A DNA stretch of 54,454 nucleotides from the IMG/VR virus record IMGVR_UViG_3300031974_003269, positions 1-54,454 of that record; one strand, 5' to 3'. A program made the position numbers and the translations under genes. Shown here piece by piece: positions 41,447 to 50,081 of the stretch (the stretch's first letter is position 1; each line of letters begins with the position of its first letter). The notes under the pieces are model-generated. The model was given only the letters and a program-made list of their open reading frames with translations. It made no database searches and was not told where the DNA came from. Source of the DNA: a virus.

Positions 41447-41504
41447 CATAGCTCCAGCAACCGGTTGATGTATATATAATGTATGACAAACTGATATTCA
41501 AATC
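41447..41504 (+). promoter_or_regulatory. Candidate late promoter, second copy
   Basis: GCAACCGGTTGATGTATA followed by TAATGTATGACAAA (to 41490) matches the element at 38266-38300 with few differences. It precedes the two FnIII-like and fibre-like genes. Confidence 0.5.
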
Positions 41505-41816
41505 ATGGCAGATATAAAATTAGATTGGTTAAGTCCGCTTGATGTGGATAACATTGAAGAACTAAGGGTATTTAGACACTACAATGTAAATCCCGCAGAG
41601 ACGGAGGGAAATGTTCCTAGCGCAACAGCAAGCACTTTTGCTGAGGATACTAGCGCTGTTCAAGTGACTGCTAAACAAGGTGAGGCTCTACTTAACAGCA
41701 GAGCACCGGACACATATACGGACACTGTTAGTGATACAGGCACTTATTATTACGGCGTATTCTCCTGGAATTCAGCAGGCTACGGCCCAGGTTCAATAGT
41801 TAAAATAGAGGTTTAA
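41505..41816 (+). CDS. FnIII-like single-domain protein
   Basis: 103 residues that read as one beta-sandwich: 'IKLDWLSPLDVDNIEELRVFRHY' at the start, 'DTYTDTVSDTGTYYYGVFSWN' at the end, the T-Y-Y-Y-G-V-x-S-x-N pattern of fibronectin type III-like modules. It resembles the N-terminal module of the metzincin and the next gene. Probably a virion surface or neck decoration. Confidence 0.65.
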   Translation: MADIKLDWLSPLDVDNIEELRVFRHYNVNPAETEGNVPSATASTFAEDTSAVQVTAKQGEALLNSRAPDTYTDTVSDTGTYYYGVFSWNSAGYGPGSIVKIEV

Positions 41817-41819
41817 AAA

Positions 41820-42179
41820 ATGAGCGTTCGCATATCATGGAGTCCATACTCGTCACCACCTAGTGATGTCACTGAAGTTGTAGTAGTTAGATCTACAAGT
41901 TTGACTAATGAAGCAGCTTTCGAGAATGAATTAAATGCTAATGGCAGGCAATCAACGGCACTTGACTTTATCACTACCGATCAGCAAATCATTGGTTCTA
42001 ATATAACAGTAACGTCTAGCGTAGTAGACTATGACAATCTTGCTGCAGATCAATACTACTACTGCATAGCAGCAAAAAATGATGTAGGTTATACGGTCGG
42101 CGCAAACGGTGCGCAGAGTGTGGTACCCTCACCTAGCGGGGCTATTGAAGGAGGCGTAGCACGCATTGATATTTCTTAA
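41820..42179 (+). CDS. FnIII-like single-domain protein, second copy
   Basis: 119 residues. 'VRISWSPYSSPPSDVTEVVVVRST' and 'DQYYYCIAAKNDVGYT' again give a fibronectin type III-like sandwich, with a closer match to the metzincin N-terminus (shared 'ISW', 'EAAFENELNANG' versus 'EKEFQEALNNND'). It follows the previous copy by 3 bases. Likely a tandem duplicate that decorates fibres or head. Confidence 0.65.
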   Translation: MSVRISWSPYSSPPSDVTEVVVVRSTSLTNEAAFENELNANGRQSTALDFITTDQQIIGSNITVTSSVVDYDNLAADQYYYCIAAKNDVGYTVGANGAQSVVPSPSGAIEGGVARIDIS

Positions 42180-42220
42180 TTAACGGAGCTCCAAAGTTTT
42201 TCAATAAGGAGTATGAAACT

Positions 42221-42505
42221 ATGGGAGACATAAAAATATTTAATGCGGCAGGTGGAGAAGATCCCCCCACTACTGTGACTCCCACACCAGGTACATCTGT
42301 TGGTAAAGTTCAGGATCTTTTTGTTAGTAATGAACGATTAGAAGAAGTTCTTGAGCAAATAGAAATTTTAAAAAATCAAGCAGACTCTAACACCCAAGAG
42401 ATACAGGATGTAACTCAAGACGCCCCCGAAACTTTAGATACTTTCAAGGAAGTGTCTGACAACATGAATGTGGACGACTTTATAGCCGGCCTAAACAGCG
42501 ACTAA
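42221..42505 (+). CDS. Small fibre-associated protein
   Basis: 94 residues with a good ribosome site (AAGGAG). The C-terminal half 'LFVSNERLEEVLEQIEILKNQADSN' and 'ETLDTFKEVSDNM' are the trimeric coiled-coil and turn seen in phage tail-fibre stems. It may be a fibre connector or chaperone-like trimerisation module. Confidence 0.6.
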   Translation: MGDIKIFNAAGGEDPPTTVTPTPGTSVGKVQDLFVSNERLEEVLEQIEILKNQADSNTQEIQDVTQDAPETLDTFKEVSDNMNVDDFIAGLNSD

Positions 42506-42520
42506 AATGCACCTAAGATC

Positions 42521-42721
42521 ATGGCCAACACAGAGTCTGTACTATATAAGATAGGGCAAGCTGTTAGTGATGCCACAGTCAAGGTTGTAAACAGTGAAAG
42601 CGAACTGCCAAGCACCGCAAAAGATGGAACCCTGGCAATTATCTCCGCAAACCCGCCATACATGGCTTATAGAGCCAACTCGAATTGGTATGCTATGAGC
42701 CCGGGCACACTAATCACTTAA
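42521..42721 (+). CDS. Small protein sharing the fibre N-terminus
   Basis: 66 residues. 'ANTESVLYKIGQAVSDATVKV' resembles 'ANEQSIFYQLGAAVKAQI' at the start of the 401-residue fibre gene, suggesting the same virion-attachment module. The rest ends 'AYRANSNWYAMSPGTLIT', a pattern common at fibre tips. Probably an exchangeable small fibre. Confidence 0.6.
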   Translation: MANTESVLYKIGQAVSDATVKVVNSESELPSTAKDGTLAIISANPPYMAYRANSNWYAMSPGTLIT

Positions 42722-42910
42722 GTAAAGCCCTGAAAAGCACTGCATTTCAAGTAGTGTAAAAAAGTGATAAAATTCTAATATTTTATAAATATTAGGTAAA
42801 ATATTTAGGGGGCAACTGGTTTTCATGAGGGTGTCCCTGTGGTTATATTTAGCATAGGTAAGCGTATTCTCGCTTATTTTGCATAACCTAAACCCAAATT
42901 ATTACTTATT
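42722..42910 (+). other. Non-coding leader with stacked hairpins
   Basis: 189 bases. A perfect 9-bp hairpin CTAATATTT-TAT-AAATATTAG (42775-42795) is followed by a nested stem: GGTTAT (42841-42846) with ATAACC (42883-42888), enclosing TAAGCG-n6-CGCTTA. No gene. This looks like a structured 5' leader of the fibre gene or a processing site. Confidence 0.5.
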
Positions 42911-44116
42911 ATGGCAAACGAACAATCAATCTTTTATCAACTCGGTGCGGCTGTTAAAGCTCAAATCGCCTCCGCTAATGGCGCTTCCACAGCTGTTCAA
43001 GAAGAACTAAACACCACTCAAGCTGGTGCTGGTCTTTCCGAAACCGGTGCTTATGTAGCTGAAACTGACTCTAACTACATCAATGCTGCTGCTACTCTTA
43101 AAGCTGCTGACAAATTGTTGGACGCTCAGCTTAAATCTGCTAACGAGGCTATAGATACTAAAGCATCTCAAACAGATCTTAATACTACTAACAGCAGTCT
43201 TTCTACCGCTGAAAGTAATATTACCTCCCTTCAAAGCGACAAAGCTAATCTCTCCGGTGCTGCTTTCACTGGTGATGTTAGCGGAACTAACCTTACTCTT
43301 AGCGGAAATCTTATAGTTAACGGTGAAACTACCCAAACCAAGATCACTGAACAAAATCTTGACATCAAGGACAACTTCATCGGTTTGAACCGTGGAGCTT
43401 CTGTTGCTGCTAACAATGCTAAGGACATCGGATTGTACTTCGAGCGTGGTTCTTCTGAATCTGCTGGTGCTATCGTATTTGACGAAACTAACGACAAATT
43501 CGTTGTTGGATTCTTAGAAGGCGGAGTTGTCCAACTTTTAGACCTATATTGGGGGTCAGGCATGGACGGGCTAGAGGCCACTGTGGTTGACACTTACTTG
43601 TCACTTGAAATAGATGATGCAACAAAAGCTGTTTTGAATAATGTAGTTGAGGTTCTCCGAGTAAATGATAATTGGGGAAATTCAAACGATTACATGGGCA
43701 ACGCTGTAACCGGCGATACCATTAGTATGGTCATCTCTAGTGATGGATTTAGCCTTTATTTTACGGTTGGTGCTGGAGTTAACTTATTGGACCTTAGTTC
43801 AACCACAATTACTCTTGTTCATCAAGACACCATCAGTTACCCAAATCCATTCCCTGTTTCGCTCTCTTCGATTAGTTTTGAAGACGCTAACAATCCTGGT
43901 TCTGAGTACGAGCATGTTTCTACGTCCATAGGTTCAGGAGACTTGTCCACGGAGCCGAGTGCTACCTTATCATTCTCCACTTCTGGATCAGCAGCGACTG
44001 GATCTGATGCAGCGACCGCATCTGCTACTGCTGCTCCTTTGAAAGTTGGATCTCTTGAGATCGGAGCTACCGTTCTTGGTGATCTTACCGACTTCAATGC
44101 TGGTTTAGCAGGCTAA
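42911..44116 (+). CDS. Tail-fibre-like structural protein
   Basis: 401 residues, Ala/Ser/Thr-rich. N-terminal attachment-like segment ('SIFYQLGAAVKAQI'), then a coiled-coil-like stretch with 'SSLSTAESNITSLQSDKANL', a 'GTNLTLSGNLIVNGETTQT' plus 'NLDIKDNFIGLNRG' module common in cyanophage-type structural proteins, and a long beta-rich C-terminus ending in low-complexity 'GSDAATASATAAP'. It is closed by an intrinsic terminator. It likely recognises host surface or forms a whisker. Confidence 0.7.
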   Translation: MANEQSIFYQLGAAVKAQIASANGASTAVQEELNTTQAGAGLSETGAYVAETDSNYINAAATLKAADKLLDAQLKSANEAIDTKASQTDLNTTNSSLSTAESNITSLQSDKANLSGAAFTGDVSGTNLTLSGNLIVNGETTQTKITEQNLDIKDNFIGLNRGASVAANNAKDIGLYFERGSSESAGAIVFDETNDKFVVGFLEGGVVQLLDLYWGSGMDGLEATVVDTYLSLEIDDATKAVLNNVVEVLRVNDNWGNSNDYMGNAVTGDTISMVISSDGFSLYFTVGAGVNLLDLSSTTITLVHQDTISYPNPFPVSLSSISFEDANNPGSEYEHVSTSIGSGDLSTEPSATLSFSTSGSAATGSDAATASATAAPLKVGSLEIGATVLGDLTDFNAGLAG

Positions 44117-44160
44117 GAGTTAGTACCGAGTACATAACTTAACTACTCATGATTTAAACG

Positions 44161-44193
44161 GGGGCCGGAGGCAATGTCTTCCGGCCCCTTTTT
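44161..44193 (+). terminator. Intrinsic terminator after fibre gene
   Basis: GGGGCCGGA pairs with TCCGGCCCC and five T follow. It closes the fibre transcription unit. Confidence 0.85.
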
Positions 44194-44198
44194 AATCT

Positions 44199-44630
44199 AT
44201 GCATATTCGTTTCACTTTATTTGTTATCCTGGCGATATTCGTAATTTCATGCCTTGCATCTTGTAGTATGAAAACATTCGCCCCGACGGCTCTGGGAGCT
44301 GTTGGTGGTGGAGTAGGAGCAATCGGAGGACCGGGAACAGCATTTGCTGGAGCCGCTGCCGGAGCTGCCGCCGGACAAATAATTAAAGAGAGCGATAAAG
44401 TAGAAGCACAAGCAGAGAAAATAAAAGCTCTTAGTGAGGGTGATATTTCTAAGCTTGTAGAATTAAAACTAAAAGAAGAACGCGGGTGGTTCGAGAAGAC
44501 GATAGATGGGGTGTATCAGATCCTCATGATCTCCGCACTCGGAATGGGACTCTACGCGGTATTCAATTTCTGGCACGGGCGGAAGCTCGCGCAAAAAATA
44601 AACACAAACGCACACAAATTTTTTCAGTAA
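44199..44630 (+). CDS. Lipoprotein with glycine-zipper segment and membrane helix
   Basis: 143 residues. A signal peptide with lipobox-like 'CLASCSM' (about residues 18-24) is followed by a Gly/Ala-rich stretch 'GAVGGGVGAIGGPGTAFAGAAAG' (split: G-A-V-G-G-G-V-G-A then I-G-G-P-G), a glycine-zipper type, and later a hydrophobic helix 'ILMISALGMGLYAVFNF'. It could span or perforate the host envelope like a spanin-type or holin-related protein. It overlaps the holin-like gene by 1 base. Confidence 0.65.
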   Translation: MHIRFTLFVILAIFVISCLASCSMKTFAPTALGAVGGGVGAIGGPGTAFAGAAAGAAAGQIIKESDKVEAQAEKIKALSEGDISKLVELKLKEERGWFEKTIDGVYQILMISALGMGLYAVFNFWHGRKLAQKINTNAHKFFQ

Positions 44631-44785
44631 TGACAGACAACGCAGCAATAGTGGGATGGACTGGTACTTTCGCTACCTTTTCGATAGGGCAATGGAACGA
44701 GGCAATCGCTTGCGTATGCGGTGTAGTTACTACGATATACATGGTTACTAAACTAATAAAAACTCTTAAGCATAAGGATAAATAA
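44630..44785 (+). CDS. Small two-helix membrane protein (holin-like)
   Basis: 51 residues with two hydrophobic segments: 'AAIVGWTGTFATFSIG' and 'AIACVCGVVTTIYMVTKLI', ending in a Lys-rich tail ('KTLKHKDK'). That is the layout of a short class II holin. It is next to a lipoprotein and a zinc-finger-like peptide, but no endolysin is visible in the window. The TAATG overlap suggests coupling. Confidence 0.6.
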   Translation: MTDNAAIVGWTGTFATFSIGQWNEAIACVCGVVTTIYMVTKLIKTLKHKDK

Positions 44786-44787
44786 CC

Positions 44788-44925
44788 ATGGCCGAATTTA
44801 AACACTGCGACGGATGCCCAGAAAATAAAAAGAAGCTTTGTGCTAAGTTCAGAACTTGCTTGGCAGAAGATTCCAAAAAGAAAAAAGGCGATAAGAAACC
44901 CGTCAAAAATGGTACTTATGGGTGA
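44788..44925 (+). CDS. Small Cys-rich basic protein
   Basis: 45 residues: 'KHCDGCPENKKKLCAKFRTC' has four Cys, perhaps a small zinc knuckle, and a Lys-rich tail. It starts 2 bases after the holin-like stop and is too short to be certain, but its frame is clean and it fits the spacing. Function unknown. Confidence 0.5.
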   Translation: MAEFKHCDGCPENKKKLCAKFRTCLAEDSKKKKGDKKPVKNGTYG

Positions 44926-44971
44926 TTCCCAACCGGTTACATTTTTGTGACCCAAAGTATATCTTCGCGGT

Positions 44972-46042
44972 ATGGAAACATCTATCGCGGAGGTTGAATC
45001 CCCGCAAACTACAGAGGAACAGTTCAGCATTGAGAATGCGTCCACGGACGATCTTCGCAATGCATTAGGTATAACGCCAGAGACTCACGACCATGAGCCA
45101 GTAGCCGAGGAGCAGATCCCGGAGACACAGGAAGAAGGTCTTGAGCCGCAAGCCGAGAGTCAAGAGCCGGAGGCAGAGGTATCATTAGACGCCCTTGAAT
45201 CCGAGACTGACGAGGATGAGGAAGAGAAGCTTGGAAAACGTAGGATTCGTCCTCGTAACGAGCTAGATCAGCAAGTCATAGACTTGTACCGATCCGAAGG
45301 CTTTAATGGTTCGTTTGCTGATGCATCGAGAATAATCTACGGACAAAATGCAGAACCTACTCCCCAATCTATTTCGCCCAATCAGGAGCAAGTCGAGGCG
45401 TCCGAGCCCGACCCAATCAGTGGCATAGATAAACAAGCTGATGACATCCGTGCATCTATCCTTGAGCTTGAAGGAAAAGTAGAACAAGCAGCAGAAGATC
45501 TTGAGACCACCGAAGCACTTAGGCTTCAGCGTGAGATCATGAAACAAGAACTTCAGTTGCAAAATCTCACACTCCGTAAACAGCAAATAGAGCAGGAAAG
45601 AGAGCAGCAAGTTTATCAATCCCATCGCAGTAAAGCGATGGAAAGCCGTGATCGAGTTTACGAAAGATTTCCCGCATTGCAGGATAAACAATCAGTCTAT
45701 CGCAAGCAGTTCGATGATTTCGTATCGCAGGCTCAAACGGATCCCGACTACGCCGCAGTATTCGAGTCACCACGTTGGCCCGAGCTTATTGCAAGTGAGT
45801 TTGCCGCATTGAATCCAATGCAACAGGCTCCAGCCGAGCAGGCTCAAGCTGCTCCGCAGGCTCCACAACAAACTGCACCGCAATTAGGCACGCAAGCCAA
45901 GGTATTGACCACGGGGACTACGGCACAACCTGTAAACACACCCGCTACTCGCGAGGGCTTGCTTCAACAGCTTCCGAATATGGACACTAAAGATATTTAC
46001 GCATTACTCGGAGCGCCTGGAGGATCGCAACCTTTGAGATAG
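44972..46042 (+). CDS. Scaffold protein
   Basis: 356 residues, acidic at the N-terminus (Glu/Gln/Pro-rich), then a long coiled-coil (about residues 155-230: 'ADDIRASILELEGKVEQAAEDLETTEALRLQREI' region) and a Gln/Ala/Pro-rich C-terminus ending near 'LLQQLPNMDTKDIYALLG'. Coiled, acidic and directly upstream of the major capsid gene are the usual features of a scaffold that guides procapsid assembly and is then lost. Confidence 0.8.
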   Translation: METSIAEVESPQTTEEQFSIENASTDDLRNALGITPETHDHEPVAEEQIPETQEEGLEPQAESQEPEAEVSLDALESETDEDEEEKLGKRRIRPRNELDQQVIDLYRSEGFNGSFADASRIIYGQNAEPTPQSISPNQEQVEASEPDPISGIDKQADDIRASILELEGKVEQAAEDLETTEALRLQREIMKQELQLQNLTLRKQQIEQEREQQVYQSHRSKAMESRDRVYERFPALQDKQSVYRKQFDDFVSQAQTDPDYAAVFESPRWPELIASEFAALNPMQQAPAEQAQAAPQAPQQTAPQLGTQAKVLTTGTTAQPVNTPATREGLLQQLPNMDTKDIYALLGAPGGSQPLR

Positions 46043-46075
46043 TGGGACTAATAAAACCCTTAATATCTTAATAAA

Positions 46076-47587
46076 ATGGCATCAAAAAACTTACCATCAA
46101 CCAACAGCGCTGCCGGACTTACCGGTACTAATGTTGATTTAATCTCAAACACAACTTCATATGCTGAGCTTATTAAAGGCCAGCCCAACTCTGATTTGCG
46201 CTCACGCCTTTGGTCCGAGCTCGTATCTCGCGATGCTCGGGAAAAAAACGTGTTCGCAAAATTCATCGGAGGAGAAGGTAGTGGAAAACCAATCACCGAA
46301 AAGCGTGACCTCTCCGCTGGCGGAAGCGACAAAGTAACCTTTACTACTGTTGCTCCTATTCGTGGACAAGGTGTACGCGGGGAAGAAATTCTCAAGAACA
46401 CTACAGATACACTCGACTTCGGAACTTTCTCCGTTGAGATCGATCTCGTTCGTCATGCTGTCTCCTGGACTCAAGTTCTCAAGCTGATGAGATTCACCGG
46501 CAAAACCATCGACCAGCTTTCTGCTGAGGTTATGTCCGAGTGGATGTCCCGCACTGAGCAAGACCAAATCCAGTACGCATTGCGTCAGAGCTGCATCAAT
46601 AACACCGACACCAACTTCTTGCGTGCTAAGAGCGACTTCACAATGGCTGAAGGTGGTCTTAGTATTGATCTAATCCAAGAAGCTAAACAAGCTCTTATCG
46701 CACAAGGCGGTGAGCCAATGAACATGGGTGGAGACGAAAACCAAGAAATTCCTGGTTACTTGTTCTTCGGCCCAGACGCATGTTTGCGCGCTCTTCGTTC
46801 CGATACTGAGTATCTTGAAGCAATTCAATACGCTGACTCCCGTGGAAACGACAACAAGTTGTTCTCCGGTTCGTATGCAAAATGGGACAACAACATCATT
46901 GCTAATCACAATGTTATGATTGACACCGCTCGCGGTCGTCAAGGTTCCCCACTTCTGCCTACCTACTATCACTTCGACTCCGCCGCAATCGTCCCTGCTG
47001 CTGCTGCAAATGCAGCGCAGGGTGTTACCGTTGGTGACTTCGTGATTGGAGCTTACGGATCTATGGATGACTGGACTGCAAACTTCCGCGGTGCAGGAAT
47101 TAGAATTCCTGGTGGAGCAGGAGCAGAGTACGCAGAAGATGCTGATGACAGCACTTTCTACGTTCTTGGTATTACTCCTAGCGGAGCGCACCGTTTGTTC
47201 AGCTACCAAGCTTCTAAAGCAAGCACAAGTCGCATCGTATTAACCCCTGTAGCTGATGCCAGCCAGCCCTCAAGCGCGACTAAAACACTCGCTTCCTTCC
47301 CACAAGGTTCCTTGTTTGTACAAGCTAATTCTGCTGGTACTCCTATCGGATATGTCCTTGCTATGGGTAAAGACGCGATGTACTACGCAAAAGGAAAAAT
47401 CTATGGTGAGCAAATCTTCCACTATGACGACTTCGCGAACTCCGGCAACGAAGCTCACTTGAGCGCTGTTGGTGTTCAGTCCGTCTACGGTATGGCTGTT
47501 CGTCAAGACACTCGCGGTCGTGTTCCTGCGGTTCAACTTCTTGAAGTTGCACGTCAGGTTCCTGGCTTAGCTTTGACCCAGTCATAA
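46076..47587 (+). CDS. Major capsid protein (DUF4043-like)
   Basis: 503 residues. 'TFTTVAPIRGQGVRGEEIL', 'LDFGTFSVEIDLVRHAVSW' and 'TIDQLSAEVMSEWMSRTEQDQ' match the DUF4043/N4 gp56-type phage capsid pattern (HK97-like fold). It should form the icosahedral shell. Codon use is strongly biased towards common codons, as expected for the most abundant phage protein. It follows the scaffold and is closed by an intrinsic terminator. Confidence 0.88.
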   Translation: MASKNLPSTNSAAGLTGTNVDLISNTTSYAELIKGQPNSDLRSRLWSELVSRDAREKNVFAKFIGGEGSGKPITEKRDLSAGGSDKVTFTTVAPIRGQGVRGEEILKNTTDTLDFGTFSVEIDLVRHAVSWTQVLKLMRFTGKTIDQLSAEVMSEWMSRTEQDQIQYALRQSCINNTDTNFLRAKSDFTMAEGGLSIDLIQEAKQALIAQGGEPMNMGGDENQEIPGYLFFGPDACLRALRSDTEYLEAIQYADSRGNDNKLFSGSYAKWDNNIIANHNVMIDTARGRQGSPLLPTYYHFDSAAIVPAAAANAAQGVTVGDFVIGAYGSMDDWTANFRGAGIRIPGGAGAEYAEDADDSTFYVLGITPSGAHRLFSYQASKASTSRIVLTPVADASQPSSATKTLASFPQGSLFVQANSAGTPIGYVLAMGKDAMYYAKGKIYGEQIFHYDDFANSGNEAHLSAVGVQSVYGMAVRQDTRGRVPAVQLLEVARQVPGLALTQS

Positions 47588-47631
47588 GGTTTATGCCTAA
47601 CAGGATTTTCTTAATCCAACCCTAAAACTCA

Positions 47632-47667
47632 GCCCCTCGTCCTGCTTATTGGGCGAGGGGCTTTTTT
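47632..47667 (+). terminator. Intrinsic terminator after major capsid gene
   Basis: GCCCCTCG pairs with CGAGGGGC around a 14-base loop; six T follow. It separates the highly expressed capsid from the downstream genes. Confidence 0.9.
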
Positions 47668-47675
47668 ATTAAATC

Positions 47676-48002
47676 ATGAAAATAGTTATACTCAGAAAAA
47701 GTAATCAATTAGGAGCCACGGCAAATATTATCGTAAAAGGTATGAGTCAGATACGATATAATTTTGTGTGGGATAGACAGCTCGGCAGCTATGCCTATGA
47801 GCCTCGGAATCAAAAGGAAGCTGATGATATCTTTTTAACTCAAGGGAAAATCTATCGGCATATGTTCTTCGGGATTGTTATGGATAAGCCATACCCTGAA
47901 GAAAAAATCGATAAGCGTGCTAGCGTGAAAAAAGCTTTGGAGGCTAAAAAGAAAAAGAAGCCTGCAAAGCAACCGGTAGATAAAGAAGTACTGGACGCAT
48001 AA
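47676..48002 (+). CDS. Small basic protein after capsid
   Basis: 108 residues. The first 75 are beta-like ('VILRKSNQLGATANIIVKGMSQIRYNFVWD'), the rest a Lys-rich tail ('KKALEAKKKKKPAKQPVDKE'). It may be a head decoration or head-completion protein, given its position between capsid and adaptor. No family recognised. Confidence 0.6.
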   Translation: MKIVILRKSNQLGATANIIVKGMSQIRYNFVWDRQLGSYAYEPRNQKEADDIFLTQGKIYRHMFFGIVMDKPYPEEKIDKRASVKKALEAKKKKKPAKQPVDKEVLDA

Positions 48003-48011
48003 TATTTCTAG

Positions 48012-48764
48012 ATGGCCGCTGTAACATTTAAAGATCTGCAAGATCAGCTTGCGTCTATGTTAGGCGCAGGCGAGGTATCTGAGTTACCTCCAGTTGATCG
48101 GAAAAGAATCGCGGTATGTGTAAACCAGGCATACAGGGAATGTTACCTACCAATTGACGGGAAGCGTCCTATGTGGGCTCAGAAGAAGTTCGAGCTCTCC
48201 TACTGTATGGAACAAGCTGGTGCGGATCTACCCCCCGAGGTTGTATCCGTAGACAAAATACCACAGCTGGTAGGGGAGGGTCCTTTATCTCCGATGAAAG
48301 GGCCAGAGGATGAAATCAAAGTTCGCTCAATTTTCAGTTGGGATTTTCGTGCTCCAAGCGGCCGGGGCCTGAATTTCCCGCACTTTAAAGACAATGAGCC
48401 AGAGATTGGTCGTCCGGTCTGGTATTATCTGGATAATAGAGATCATGGACAAGATACTAAAGTAATCCCTAGATTCTATCTCTACCCAATACCCGACAAA
48501 GACTACACCGTAGAATTGTACGGAAACATTATACCTGCGGATCTCGAGCTTGAGACCGACGAACCAAGAATCCCGTCCGATTTAATTTGGGATATTCTAT
48601 TCCCCATCGCTCAAGGAAAGATGTTGGCTGATCCAAGATACAATGGAGATAATCGTGAGATCCTGATGCGTATAGCTGACGAAGCTAGAAAGCGTCTAAA
48701 AACAATTATTACTCCGCAAAAGCACAAGGGATCGCTTCGTCTAACCAAGCGTATTGGCTGGTAA
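48012..48764 (+). CDS. Head-tail adaptor-like protein
   Basis: 250 residues. 'TFKDLQDQLASMLGAGE' at the start, 'RIAVCVNQAYRECYLPID' (helix with Tyr/Arg) and a late 'PFPIAQGKMLADPRYNGDNREILMRIADEARKRL'-like helical C-terminus (seen as 'IAQGKMLADPRY' then 'ILMRIADEARKRLK') match podovirus tubular or adaptor proteins that bind the portal ring. Start spacing of 9 bases from the previous gene suggests coupled translation. Assignment by pattern and position. Confidence 0.7.
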   Translation: MAAVTFKDLQDQLASMLGAGEVSELPPVDRKRIAVCVNQAYRECYLPIDGKRPMWAQKKFELSYCMEQAGADLPPEVVSVDKIPQLVGEGPLSPMKGPEDEIKVRSIFSWDFRAPSGRGLNFPHFKDNEPEIGRPVWYYLDNRDHGQDTKVIPRFYLYPIPDKDYTVELYGNIIPADLELETDEPRIPSDLIWDILFPIAQGKMLADPRYNGDNREILMRIADEARKRLKTIITPQKHKGSLRLTKRIGW

Positions 48765-48767
48765 TGT

Positions 48768-50081
48768 ATGAGCAGAGACCTGACAATCAGGCTGCTCGGG
48801 CGACCACAAGTTAGCACGGACAAAGTAACCGGCTTCAGGAAGCTGGTACGCAAGTATGTGGTCGAAGGTCCAAGGGCTAGTAAAGCAGGGATCCATGATG
48901 ACCTTAATCCTCTATTTCTACCTGCCGGTGCAACCGATGAGGAGTTCGATACCTACCATCTCACAAACCAGGCATTAGCACCTGCAAATGGTACGCTTGA
49001 TAAAGCATATCTTCAAAGAGAATTTATCGAGCTTAAAAGATCTGCACTGGCTGAGAATTACATACAGAAAAACGATCTTATTGCTGTGCGTAAACGATTT
49101 GCTGTCTTGCGAAACGAAAGCGTAAGCCTCGGGTACGGAGATAAATGGGGTAGCCATCCAAGCGAGGCATCAACCTATGCAAAAGATCCCTGGGAGTATG
49201 CTCCTGACTGGGTAGCTAATGCTACACCTGGATCATACGCTTACTCATTTTCCAATGCTGCTAGTAACACTGGATTTACCGATACGCCCGCGGTTTTATA
49301 TTATCAGGACGGAGTATCTGTTGCCTCAAATCTGTCTGAATATCTACTAGGAAGATTTAGCCCATCAGGTGATTGGCTAAGAGGTACCGCTGTTATGTCC
49401 CAAGTCGGCTCGGAGCTTGATGTCTGGCAGGTAGAGTGGGTAACTCATGCCGCACCATACTGGACTGCGGGTACTGGAAAATCTGGAGAAAGAAAGGTTT
49501 CCAATTCCATGAGAGTGGTGGACTTTGACGAGTATGGACTGGAAATCAGTCTTGTCGGAGGAACCGCTTCATCTAATTCTAATGTAAAAATTAAAACCTA
49601 TAACTTTTTTACCATAGGTTCGGAATTACCAGAATCTTTAATGGAAATATCCGGTGGGGCCAGTAGTACAGCCATAAATAATTCTGTTGATGTAGATTTG
49701 TTTGTTACAACATTAGAGGGTAAGAGTTTTGCAATTAAAAATCATATACCTGGCGGTGTTTGGAATAGCAGCACAGCACCTATCCGATTTCCAAGTACTG
49801 CTGGCGGAAATATCACGGTTGGGTCAACTAGTGGTTACTCTGTTATTTTTGATTATGAAGCGGATATGACCAGTGATTCATCCCCTATAGAGGGCTTTCC
49901 AATTTTCCAAAAAACTCCTATTCGTAGCATAGCCGGAAGAATATCTTTTACATCCACCGACCGTCTACCAATAACCTCTAGATCAGGAACTTTTGGCGGT
50001 ACGCAAACAACCATAACCCCTATATTTAGCCACGGGGACACTAAGATCTGGAAGGTTGGAATAACCTATGTTGGGGGATGA
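48768..50081 (+). CDS. Structural protein, beta-rich
   Basis: 437 residues. The N-terminus resembles a phage tail-associated start ('LTIRLLGRPQVSTDKVTGFRKL'), then 'LQREFIELKRSALAENYIQKN' and long beta-rich stretches of Ser/Thr/Gly. The last region ('SAVIFDYEADMTSD..', 'KIWKVGITYVGG') is a compact sandwich. It overlaps the next gene by 14 bases. Probably a tail or neck component; no recognised family. Confidence 0.65.
   Translation: MSRDLTIRLLGRPQVSTDKVTGFRKLVRKYVVEGPRASKAGIHDDLNPLFLPAGATDEEFDTYHLTNQALAPANGTLDKAYLQREFIELKRSALAENYIQKNDLIAVRKRFAVLRNESVSLGYGDKWGSHPSEASTYAKDPWEYAPDWVANATPGSYAYSFSNAASNTGFTDTPAVLYYQDGVSVASNLSEYLLGRFSPSGDWLRGTAVMSQVGSELDVWQVEWVTHAAPYWTAGTGKSGERKVSNSMRVVDFDEYGLEISLVGGTASSNSNVKIKTYNFFTIGSELPESLMEISGGASSTAINNSVDVDLFVTTLEGKSFAIKNHIPGGVWNSSTAPIRFPSTAGGNITVGSTSGYSVIFDYEADMTSDSSPIEGFPIFQKTPIRSIAGRISFTSTDRLPITSRSGTFGGTQTTITPIFSHGDTKIWKVGITYVGG

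Noticed and set aside
46670-47209. 179-codon minus-strand ORF opposite the capsid
   Set aside because: Shadow caused by strong codon bias in the capsid gene.
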